Positions 61,301 through 64,000 of a stretch of DNA of 64,000 bases are shown here, piece by piece. The notes under the pieces are model-generated. The model did no database searches, was not told the DNA's origin, and worked only from the letters and a program-made list of their open reading frames with translations. The stretch is from Luidia sarsii. Taxonomy: Eukaryota > Echinodermata > Asteroidea > Paxillosida > Luidiidae. Made by a program: the position numbers and the translations under genes. Numbering within the stretch: position 1 is the first letter of the stretch; each line of letters begins with the position of its first letter. The stretch spans positions 8,908,188 through 8,972,187 of the forward strand of contig OX465114.1 of NCBI GenBank assembly GCA_949987565.1, given 5' to 3'.

Positions 61301-64000
61301 CTGACAACAGGCAGAGTACACACTACCCGAAACATTGAGTTACTGGCTCTTTTCAGAGCCACACTTCTTCTCAAAAGAGTGCTACTGTACATGGGGTCAC
61401 CGCAAACCTTCAAGTCTTATTTGAGTCAAAGTAAGGATAGCAATAGGCCACTGCAATGATTTGGAACATACAGGTGATGCTGCTGTTGAGATATGGGATA
61501 TGAGTTTCGCATTGGTGAGAATGTTATTCAGTGAGGGTTTTAGCCCTGCTTGATTTGTTATTAGTGCTGTGTGCTCAGAGCTATGCCCCGATAAATCATC
61601 AATATTGGGTTGCTTACTCAGGTAAGTGGCTACTGCTTCGTCTGTGGTCAGGGCAGAGTTGGTCCGCAGTCGTCCATCCTCGCCGGTCATCTTGTCGGCG
61701 GCCGTCTCAGCGGCCAGGCCACAGGTCGGCCCCCGCCCGGCCGCCTCCTCCCAGCCACACGGCTCCCGCCGCTCCTGCGTGCCGTTGGAGCGGACGTTCA
61801 GCCGTCGCAGCCGCTCCTGGACCAGCTCGGCCTCGGGCAGGATCTTGCTGCGGACCAGCTTGGCGAAGAAGGCCTGGTAGCACTGGACGCAGGCCTGCAT
61901 GATGAAGATGGGCTGGCCGTCCTGGTCGCTCTCGGCCACGCTCGCCGTCAGCGACACGGCGCTCGGGGTGCGGCGGTGGCGCGACGGCCTGCCGGGCTCG
62001 GCCGCGCCCTCGCCGGCGTCGCCGTTCGGGGAGGGGGTGTCGGGGCTGGGCAGCTTAGCCGGTCGCTTGACCCGCTCGATCTGAAAGTCGTCGTCCACGG
62101 CCGGGACCTCGGCGTCTTCCAGCCGCTCCGAGGAGAGCCGGTCCAGGGAGCGGCGGGGGCTGAGCGGGAAGGGCTTGGCCCGGACCTCCTTGGTCTTCTC
62201 GCTGCGCTCGCTCTCGGGGGCGTCGTCCTTGGACGGCTGACCCTGCCGCTGGCCAGCCCCCTTGGACGCCTCCGGCGTTCTGGGCGTGGAGGCACCTCGC
62301 GGAGTCGGATCGGGCGAGCCGCTTGAGTCCGCCACTTCCAACTCCCTCTCGATGACGTCGACGTGGGCCAGGAGTCGCTGGGCCAGCGGGTTGCTGCTGC
62401 TGCTGCTGCTGTTGTTGGCGCCGCCGTAGCCGTCCTGAGGCCCGGCCGTGTCCCACTGGTTGGGGCTGGTGACCATGGAGGGCTGGACTTTGGTCAGGAG
62501 CTTGGTGCATAGGCACAGGGTGTCTTTGATCTCCACCAGGCTCAGGTGCTGGCAGTAGTTGGACAGGGAGACTGTCAGCTTGCACAGAAGGTTGGGAAGG
62601 TACTCGGTGGTCGTCTCAACGTATGTTTCCTGCAAAAAAGCAAACAAATATTTTCAATCTATATTTTTTTTAAAGAATTTCCCTGTCAGTCTACCTTTTC
62701 CTTTTGTTTCGATTGAAAACATCGCATAAATAGTTTGCATAAACCCCGGAATTGATAAGTTAACATCAAATTGTTGATCGTATCCGAATAAATATAATGT
62801 GGCATGATCCCTGGAGAAATGTGACAGTTAAAGGCTAATTACTTCTAACTGGTGCCCCCACGCCGGCAAAGGAAGCTGACAATTGGGGAGGGCCGCCACC
62901 TAAGGGCTGGATGGCCCAGGTGGTAGCAGTGCTGATATGTTTAACCAGAGGTCTCAGGTTCAAGTTCAAGTCAACTAATTTATTCTTTACTACTTTTTCT
63001 ATAAAAAAACCAAACAAGGTAGAAGAGTTGAAGCTTCGCATGGTGGATGTGGTTCTTAAGCTTTGGGTAAGTGAGTAAACCATGTGAAAGCAACTGTTTC
63101 ATAGGAAGGACAGCTTTGGATTTGGTCAGGGCATCTCAAAGGGGGGCAAAACTGAAAAAAAAGGGCTTCGCCTATTGAAAACGGGTCTCTCACTAGTGAT
63201 ACTATCTCCAGGAGGAAGTCCACCAGCCGGCACATCTCGGAGCAGGTCAGCGCGTCGGTGTCATCGCCGATAGAGGGCGCCATCCCGCCCCGCATGACCG
63301 TCTCCTGGCAGCAGCGGTCGAAGCGCTGGGCCAGGAAGTCCCACATGAAGTAGGGCTCGAAGACGCCGAAGAGGAGGTTGGCCGTCTTGATGAGCTCCAC
63401 GGGCCGGGCGCCGCGGGTCAGGAGCTTGCGTGGCGGCGCGACGGCGGCCTCCGGCGAGGGCGCCACCAGCCCCGTCCAGGCGTCGTCCTCGGCATCGGCC
63501 GTGCAGCGCTTGTACAGCGCGCGGTACACCTCCACGAAGACCTCGTCCACCAGGAGGCCGGTCAGCTCGGGCTTGTCCAGGAGGCTGATCAGGAGCTTGT
63601 AGGGCTTCAGGCTGGCCGCCTTGGTCTCGTCCTCGCTGCGGCTGGCGGCCGGCGAGTCGTGCAGCCAGCTCCGCAGCGAGCTGACCAGCATGGCCTTGGA
63701 GTGGCTCTCCAGGTAGGCCGCCGCCTCATCCTCCCCGCTGATTATGCTGTCCGAGCGATCCACGGGGACGTCGGGCGGTTTCTTGGTCGCGTCTTTCTTG
63801 GTCGAGCTCTTCCCGCCGCCGCCGCCGCGAGCGTCCGTGCCGAGGAGCCAGCTGAAGAGGCGGCGATTCAGCGACATGTCGCGACGGAGGAGGACGTTGA
63901 GGGCGGCCGTCATGATGCGGGTCTGCTCCGGGCGGCTCAGGCAGAAGTCGTGCATCGGAAAGCAGAGGAGGACCTGGTCCAGAATGGTTCGCTGGACCAG
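36945..64000 (-). CDS. DOP1: DOP1 (Dopey) family protein, 22 exons, 5' end beyond window
   Basis: Dopey proteins are large scaffolds that act with MON2 on Golgi and endosomal membranes in vesicle and organelle trafficking. The joined exons, 5' to 3', are: 63194-64000 (partial), 61618-62629, 61035-61181, 60279-60550, 59390-59542, 58878-58981, 58016-58313, 55865-57705, 54854-55085, 53916-54107, 47839-47964, 46868-47002, 46211-46371, 45489-45685, 44822-44946, 43850-43959, 42927-43076, 42465-42526, 41710-41999, 39726-39970, 38206-38311 and 36945-37313. They give 2377 residues plus stop, phases agree at every junction, and all introns are GT-AG. The N-terminal Dopey signature RRDMSLNRR is at residues 39-47. 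C-terminal signatures WLPVIDNLM (exons 17-18), LPQFQVYKWAFVG (exons 20-21) and [12 protein letters not shown] follow. Human DOP1A and DOP1B are about 2465 and 2298 residues, so with a missing N-terminus this one is somewhat longer. Extra length lies in low-complexity linkers in exons 2 and 8. It is a single intact gene as far as visible; A/B paralogue assignment is not possible here. Confidence 0.93.
37314..38205 (+). repeat. 32-bp minisatellite in DOP1 intron 21
   Basis: From about 37379 to 38058 a 32-bp unit (AGATCCTAGCAGSACCTTTC then TCAAAGGCAGAA) repeats about 20 times with few changes. The unit equals the terminal arm of the dispersed fold-back family seen at 43232-43456, 49132-49230 and 59084-59130. 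The array ends in the opposite arm (TGCCTTTGAGAAAGGTCCTG near 38038-38057), then GAAACATCAGGCCCTC and a poly-T run. Confidence 0.9.
38206..38311 (-). CDS. DOP1: DOP1 exon 21
   Basis: The acceptor is GGTTCTTAG|G and the donor ATACAG|GTAACA, phase 0. Residues 2220-2255, with YKWAFVGG and [16 protein letters not shown]. The phase match to both neighbours fixes this small exon. Confidence 0.92.
38663..39716 (+). repeat. ~98-108 bp tandem repeat in DOP1 intron 20
   Basis: About ten copies share TTGCACACAAATCTATGGAG, CCAATCTTTGCTTTTGGGG and AAGACAGAGCCCTTACAGC. The TTGCACACAA anchor falls at 38741, 38849, 38954, 39060, 39162, 39260, 39365, 39468 and 39566. Length varies by small deletions (a TTATTAAAGACAG against TTAAGACAG variant). 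The array almost touches the splice donor of exon 20. Confidence 0.9.
39726..39970 (-). CDS. DOP1: DOP1 exon 20
   Basis: The acceptor is ACTTTTAG|GTT and the donor AAGT|GTGAGT, phase 2. Residues 2139-2220. It begins [11 protein letters not shown] and ends LPQFQV across the junction. The donor is about 10 bp from the end of a 100-bp tandem array. Confidence 0.92.
40035..41020 (+). repeat. ~73-bp tandem repeat interrupted by a MITE
   Basis: Units contain AAAGGCCCTATACAACATTG, GTAAAGGTCAAAAGATTGCC, ACAGTGTGTG and ATAGTTGCAGACT. Copies lie at about 40043-40119 on the left and about 40816-41016 on the right. The element at 40120-40815 splits the array. Confidence 0.85.
40120..40815. mobile_element. 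piggyBac-like non-autonomous element with TTAA target duplication
   Basis: Perfect 15-bp terminal inverted repeats CCACTTCGCGCCGGG bound 696 bp, flanked on both sides by TTAA (40116-40119 and 40816-40819). TTAA targets and CC-starting ends are hallmarks of the piggyBac superfamily. No transposase frame is present, so it is a MITE-type passenger. Neighbouring tandem units keep the uninterrupted site (ACTACTTAAAGGCCC), confirming the boundaries. Confidence 0.88.
41021..41709. other. Rest of DOP1 intron 19
   Basis: AT-rich sequence with no gene. Around 41333-41390 the text CAGTGGATAACC and TATAACGAACA resembles worn pogo/Tigger-type terminal repeats, also hinted at 60050-60110 and 60991-61015. 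This is a weak resemblance only. Confidence 0.4.
41710..41999 (-). CDS. DOP1: DOP1 exon 19
   Basis: The acceptor is CCGTCACAG|CT and the donor CTG|GTAGGT, phase 0. Residues 2042-2138. It contains [33 protein letters not shown] and [13 protein letters not shown], again strongly conserved. Confidence 0.93.
42119..42452 (+). repeat. (GGGGA)n microsatellite in DOP1 intron 18
   Basis: The 5-bp unit is almost perfect from 42126 to 42361, then imperfect to about 42452 (GAGAGGA and GGACA variants). It takes up most of a 465-bp intron. The coding strand carries (CCCCT)n, so the pre-mRNA has a pyrimidine tract of over 300 nt ending upstream of exon 19. Long proline/serine or glycine/arginine open frames across it are artefacts. 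Confidence 0.95.
42465..42526 (-). CDS. DOP1: DOP1 exon 18, 62-bp microexon-like
   Basis: The acceptor is TGTGCACCAG|T and the donor ATGG|GTAAGT, phase 1. Residues 2021-2042, reading [20 protein letters not shown]. It is followed by the intron that holds the (CCCCT)n tract on the coding strand. Confidence 0.92.
42641..42690 (-). repeat. Antisense fragment of SINE family 1
   Basis: The reverse complement reads ACTAAGGGCTGGATAGCTCA then GGTGGTAGAGTACC, the tRNA-like head of the family at 33349-33600. Rest of intron 17 shows nothing I recognise. Confidence 0.6.
42927..43076 (-). CDS. DOP1: DOP1 exon 17
   Basis: The acceptor is TTGTGTCTCAG|T and the donor CACAA|GTAAGT, phase 2. Residues 1971-2021. 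It contains [20 protein letters not shown] and LDPAFFQVD, a strongly conserved Dopey block. Confidence 0.92.
43232..43456. repeat. Fold-back MITE, GGGCCTGAC family
   Basis: The left arm GGGCCTGACGTTTTGATCC, AAGCAGGACCTTTCTCAAAG is mirrored by a right arm ending GAGATCCTGCTAGGATCGAA, ATGTCAGCCCC. About 130 bp of unrelated sequence separates the arms. Other copies: 49132-49230 (compact hairpin), 59084-59130 and 59254-59299 (single arms). Confidence 0.8.
43552..43721. repeat. Fold-back MITE in DOP1 intron 16
   Basis: CTCTCAAGGTTGTTAGCTCA at the left is the near-exact inverse of the right end TGAGCTAACAACCTCGAGAG. The arms extend about 55 bp through CACCGTGTGCGCTGAACTTT and its complement. No open frame. 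Confidence 0.85.
43850..43959 (-). CDS. DOP1: DOP1 exon 16
   Basis: The acceptor is GGTTCCAG|CTT and the donor CAG|GTAGGC, phase 2. Residues 1935-1971. It encodes [20 protein letters not shown] and ends TPYLKNHS across the junction. Confidence 0.9.
44074..44335 (+). repeat. SINE family 1 copy
   Basis: A longer copy than at 33349, with the upstream part AGCTGCATCTGCTTTGTGTG and ATCCCCGAGCTGCC, then the GAATGAAAGCGGGGGTGTGA core and GGCTGGATAGCTCAGATGG. The B box region is worn (TTGGGTTAATG). Confidence 0.7.
44333..44425 (-). repeat. tRNA-like SINE head with Pol III terminator
   Basis: On the minus strand GTGGGTTCGAATCCCAGCCG contains a perfect B box (GGTTCGAATCC). It is preceded by a worn A-box-like GTAAAGTGGTTC and followed by a seven-T run at 44339-44333. 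It resembles the 55641-55725 element, which also ends in GCTGCCTG plus a T run. Cloverleaf pairing is poor, so it is not scored as a tRNA gene. Confidence 0.55.
44822..44946 (-). CDS. DOP1: DOP1 exon 15
   Basis: The acceptor is TTTTTTTACAG|CT and the donor GAG|GTAGGT, phase 0. Residues 1893-1934. A polar Ser/Thr/Gly/Asn linker leads to [11 protein letters not shown]. Confidence 0.88.
45167..45455 (+). repeat. TCTGCTNAGCAGA minisatellite in DOP1 intron 14
   Basis: Degenerate units of about 17-22 bp, each AAATCTGCTAAGCAGAAATA-like and containing a short palindrome. The same core reappears at 52866-53335. Confidence 0.8.
45489..45685 (-). CDS. DOP1: DOP1 exon 14
   Basis: The acceptor is GTTTTCCAG|C and the donor GACA|GTATGT, phase 1. 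Residues 1827-1893. It encodes [20 protein letters not shown] and ends ATQADT across the junction. Confidence 0.9.
45686..46210. other. DOP1 intron 13
   Basis: No gene. A worn arm end of the GGGCCTGAC fold-back family (GAAATATCAGGCCCTCTG near 45846-45863) and a GTGACACCGTGT stretch shared with other introns are the only recognisable parts. Confidence 0.5.
46211..46371 (-). CDS. DOP1: DOP1 exon 13
   Basis: The acceptor is TCCTCTCAG|GAC and the donor GCG|GTGAGT, phase 2. Residues 1774-1827. It contains [13 protein letters not shown] and [13 protein letters not shown]. Confidence 0.9.
46595..46765 (-). repeat. Partial piggyBac-like MITE copy, inverted
   Basis: Reading the reverse complement, TGCCACATGAATTGC, AAACTCTTTTCAGC and CCGGCACCACTATTG match the internal sequence of the element at 40120-40815 in order. 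Ends are not preserved. Confidence 0.6.
46868..47002 (-). CDS. DOP1: DOP1 exon 12
   Basis: The acceptor is CGTCGCAG|GCT and the donor AAG|GTGGGT. Phase 0, residues 1729-1773. It contains [20 protein letters not shown]. Confidence 0.88.
47110..47190. repeat. Fold-back family 2 (CAATGAGGGTTTGCC)
   Basis: TTCAATGAGGGTTTGCC and its mirror GGGCAAACCCTCACTGA surround CACTGGGCACTCAGTG, itself a palindrome. Related pieces lie near 36130-36212, 53725-53845, 55505-55625, 55712-55795, 57735-57780 and 61505-61600, some downstream of a tRNA-like B box, so the family may be a SINE with a palindromic tail. Confidence 0.65.
47223..47537. repeat. Large fold-back element in DOP1 intron 11
   Basis: Arms of about 90 bp. 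The left arm holds TAGTGCGTGAAGCGCGCAAG and the right arm its diverged inverse (TTGCGCGCTTTGCGCACTA). The right arm read on the minus strand is open: a start codon and about 16 coding-like residues ([16 protein letters not shown]) run up to a GTAAGT donor-like site. Whether this derives from a captured exon is unknown. Confidence 0.7.
47554..47720 (+). repeat. SINE family 1 copy, 5' truncated
   Basis: CTCCGGCAAAGATCAGCTGA, then GCGCTGGATAGCTCCGATAG and GGATCCCGGGTTCAAGTG match the family. An A run splits the region between the boxes. Confidence 0.65.
47839..47964 (-). CDS. DOP1: DOP1 exon 11
   Basis: The acceptor is GTTAACAG|GGC and the donor ACA|GTGAGG. Phase 0, residues 1687-1728. It encodes [19 protein letters not shown] and a VVWSDW motif typical of the Dopey C-terminal half. 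Confidence 0.9.
48303..48371 (+). repeat. tRNA-Ser-like pseudogene or SINE head
   Basis: GCTAAGTGGTTAAGACG, a CTAGAAA anticodon-like loop and a perfect B box GGTTCGAATCC (48348-48358) resemble a serine tRNA with AGA anticodon. A T run follows at about 48377. The acceptor and anticodon stems do not pair, so it is unlikely to be functional. Confidence 0.5.
49132..49230. repeat. Compact GGGCCTGAC hairpin MITE
   Basis: GGGCCTGACATTTTGATCCT, ACCAGGACCTTTCTGAAAGG and the mirrored CTTTGAGTAAGGACCTACTA, AGGTTGAAAC form a 99-bp hairpin. Confidence 0.8.
50252..50520 (+). repeat. SINE family 1 copy
   Basis: Carries the family landmarks GTGATCCCCGAGCTGC, GAATGAAAGCGGGGGCGTGA, CCTGGAGATATACGGCAG and CAGAGGTCTCAGGTTTCAAG. 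The A-box region is shortened (GGCTGGAGAGCTGGTGCG). Confidence 0.75.
50840..50962. repeat. Hairpin MITE nested in another fold-back element
   Basis: GGGGTCGATTTCACTAACGC, TTTGC at the left mirrors GCAAAGCGTTAGTGAAATCG, GCCCC at the right: 25-bp arms in 123 bp. It sits between a left arm (AGAACCTTTCTCAGC near 50816) and a right arm (CTTTGAGAAAGGTCCTGCTC near 50969) of the GGGCCTGAC family. Confidence 0.8.
52866..53335 (+). repeat. 17-bp minisatellite in DOP1 intron 10
   Basis: The unit AAAATCTGCTCAGTGGG repeats about 25 times, very regular from 52900 to 53200. It reads open in all three plus frames (17 is not a multiple of three), so open frames here are artefacts. Confidence 0.92.
53916..54107 (-). 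CDS. DOP1: DOP1 exon 10
   Basis: The acceptor is TTGGCAG|AGC (a second AG two bases on is possible) and the donor CGG|GTAAGC. Phase 0 at both ends, residues 1623-1686. It encodes [20 protein letters not shown]. The next intron is the largest visible, 5951 bp. Confidence 0.88.
54175..54270 (+). repeat. SINE family 1, left part only
   Basis: AAAGCTGCATCCACTTTGTG, TGATCCCTGAGCTGCTGTAG and CCAGGTTTACAACCATTG match the copies at 44074 and 50252; the tRNA-like portion is missing. Confidence 0.7.
54283..54838 (+). repeat. 68-bp tandem repeat rich in AGGTCA
   Basis: The anchor GAAGCAGGTAAGACC recurs every 68 bp at 54413, 54481, 54549, 54617, 54685 and 54753. Each unit holds two or three AGGTCA hexamers plus GGACGTCAAG. 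The array ends at the donor side of exon 9. Confidence 0.92.
54854..55085 (-). CDS. DOP1: DOP1 exon 9
   Basis: The acceptor is GATTTCCAG|G and the donor AAG|GTCTGC, a GT donor with weak consensus, phase 0. Residues 1545-1622, including [20 protein letters not shown]. The donor lies directly against the 68-bp AGGTCA-type tandem array in the next intron. Confidence 0.88.
55505..55795 (+). repeat. tRNA-like SINE plus palindromic family-2 tails
   Basis: GGGTTCAAATCCCACCCAAG (B box at about 55691-55701) is followed by GCTGCCTG and a six-T run, then CATCGGGCAAAGCACTGGGC, ATTCAGTGCTTATTACGTCG and GGGCAAACCCTCATTGAAT. The same tail occurs immediately upstream at 55525-55580. No other feature is visible in intron 8. 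Confidence 0.65.
55865..57705 (-). CDS. DOP1: DOP1 exon 8, 1841-bp central exon
   Basis: The acceptor is TTCCCAG|GTC and the donor GAA|GTGAGT, phase 2. Residues 932-1545. It starts [18 protein letters not shown] Ser/Ala/Glu-rich linker follows, then the helical repeats [51 protein letters not shown] and [18 protein letters not shown]. The GC content is very high, which creates long false open frames on the opposite strand. Confidence 0.94.
57706..58015. other. DOP1 intron 7
   Basis: Contains a family-2 fragment (GTGCTTATTACGTCAAG near 57741) and a TTGACTTGACTTGACTTTAT segment near 57809-57828, with TAATGG downstream, that is also found near 38403-38455. No gene. Confidence 0.6.
58016..58313 (-). 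CDS. DOP1: DOP1 exon 7
   Basis: The acceptor is GTCCCAG|G and the donor GAG|GTGAGG, phase 0. Residues 832-931. It encodes [18 protein letters not shown] and [19 protein letters not shown], both well-conserved Dopey-type helices, followed by a Gly/Glu-rich linker and the YSISSVDGE end. Confidence 0.92.
58366..58762 (+). repeat. AGGTCA/AGGTGAGG simple repeat in DOP1 intron 6
   Basis: A purine-rich, loosely periodic array of AGGTCA, AGGTGAGG and GGTCAAAGGAGG words, with more than ten AGGTCA hexamers. It covers most of the 564-bp intron. No gene. Confidence 0.85.
58878..58981 (-). CDS. DOP1: DOP1 exon 6
   Basis: The acceptor is CACACCAG|GCT and the donor ACAG|GTAAGC, phase 2. Residues 798-832, including [15 protein letters not shown]. 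It is too short to stand out as an open frame alone; it was placed by joining phases of exons 5 and 7. Confidence 0.88.
59390..59542 (-). CDS. DOP1: DOP1 exon 5
   Basis: The acceptor is ATTCGGCAG|CGG, with a weak pyrimidine tract. The donor is AAG|GTGAGG. Phase 0 at both ends, residues 747-797. It encodes [11 protein letters not shown] and [11 protein letters not shown]. Confidence 0.88.
59543..60278. other. DOP1 intron 4, nothing identified
   Basis: AT-rich with several T and A runs. No gene or clear repeat. CAGTAAAGTCGAACTCC near 60051 weakly resembles a pogo-type end. Confidence 0.5.
60279..60550 (-). CDS. DOP1: DOP1 exon 4
   Basis: The acceptor is CTCACCAG|GG and the donor CAG|GTCAGT, phase 0. 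Residues 656-746. It encodes [20 protein letters not shown] and ends NFGTSFFQ. The frame continues directly into exon 5. Confidence 0.9.
60617..60935. mobile_element. Second piggyBac-like MITE
   Basis: TTAA (60613-60616) is followed by CCCATATCTGCC; the right end is GGCGGATATGGG followed by CTAA. Terminal repeats match at 11 of 12 bases. The 319-bp body is AT-rich with no transposase. One base of the right target copy has changed (CTAA). It lies in DOP1 intron 3 and its sequence is unlike the element at 40120. Confidence 0.75.
61035..61181 (-). CDS. DOP1: DOP1 exon 3
   Basis: The acceptor is GCCTCCAG|AC and the donor CCG|GTGAGT. It enters and leaves at phase 1, residues 607-656. It encodes a Cys-rich helical segment ([20 protein letters not shown]) ending in a Thr-rich TPTTTG. 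Confidence 0.88.
61224..61425. repeat. Fold-back element with histone-type stem-loops in each arm
   Basis: Arms of about 75 bp face each other. The right arm reads GGCTCTTTTCAGAGCC (61345-61360), a perfect histone-type stem with TTTC loop, followed by ACAC. The left arm has GGCTCTAAATAGAGCC (61267-61282), the mirrored version with a changed loop. It lies in DOP1 intron 2. Confidence 0.8.
61618..62629 (-). CDS. DOP1: DOP1 exon 2, helical start then disordered linker
   Basis: The acceptor is TTTTTTGCAG at 62630 and the donor A|GTAAGC, phase 1. Residues 270-607. It opens with a helical [18 protein letters not shown] stretch. A long low-complexity segment rich in Ser, Pro, Arg and Ala follows, including an N/S run coded by a CTG/TTG repeat near 62394-62415, then a [17 protein letters not shown] helix. 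The linker probably explains part of the extra length over human Dopey proteins. Confidence 0.9.
62801..63000 (+). repeat. SINE family 1 copy in DOP1 intron 1
   Basis: ATGATCCCTGGAGAAATGTG, TTACTTCTAACTGGTGCCCC, TAAGGGCTGGATGGCCCAGG and AGAGGTCTCAGGTTCAAG follow the family order with many changes. Confidence 0.7.
63194..64000 (-). CDS. DOP1: DOP1 exon 1 of window (partial), Dopey N-terminal domain
   Basis: This codes for residues 1-269 of the visible part and runs off the right edge in frame. It begins [19 protein letters not shown] and contains [16 protein letters not shown], the best-conserved Dopey N-terminal stretch. A Gly-rich and Lys-rich linker (about residues 57-75) follows. The donor is CTA|GTGAGA at phase 0. 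GC-rich codon use contrasts with the intron. Confidence 0.93.

Overview
This looks like a window of animal (metazoan) nuclear DNA. It has spliced GT-AG genes with GC-rich exons in AT-rich introns, tRNA-derived SINEs, fold-back MITEs, minisatellites and a long satellite array. The repeat style resembles marine invertebrates, perhaps an echinoderm or another deuterostome, but I cannot place the species from sequence alone. Nothing here looks prokaryotic.

Positions 1-32288 are one uninterrupted array of direct satellite monomers of about 173-174 bp, roughly 185 copies. Monomer variants recur in order, which makes higher-order repeats: about 1214 bp (7 monomers), about 2255 bp (13 monomers), and a duplicated block of about 10 kb (1-10865 against 13523-23347). 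Each monomer carries a 16-bp dyad. Monomers become more diverged and truncated toward 32288, as expected at a satellite edge. Open reading frames in the array exist because 174 is a multiple of three; I do not regard them as genes.

Positions 32289-36944 are intergenic DNA, downstream of the gene that follows, with SINE and MITE remnants.

Positions 36945-64000 hold one gene on the minus strand, DOP1 (Dopey family), a Golgi/endosome trafficking scaffold. I could assemble 22 exons by hand. All splice sites are GT-AG, every junction phase agrees, and the joined frame is 7134 nt (2377 codons plus stop) with no internal stop. The N-terminus lies beyond the right edge. The introns are crowded with repeats: two piggyBac-like TTAA-flanked MITEs (one inserted in a tandem repeat that still shows the empty site), fold-back elements (one kind bearing a histone-type 3' stem-loop sequence), a 32-bp minisatellite built from a MITE arm, a (GGGGA)n tract of about 330 bp, AGGTCA-rich arrays and other minisatellites.

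I did not find a new multi-gene system. The most notable features are the satellite architecture next to a conserved gene and the several repeats that show how they formed.
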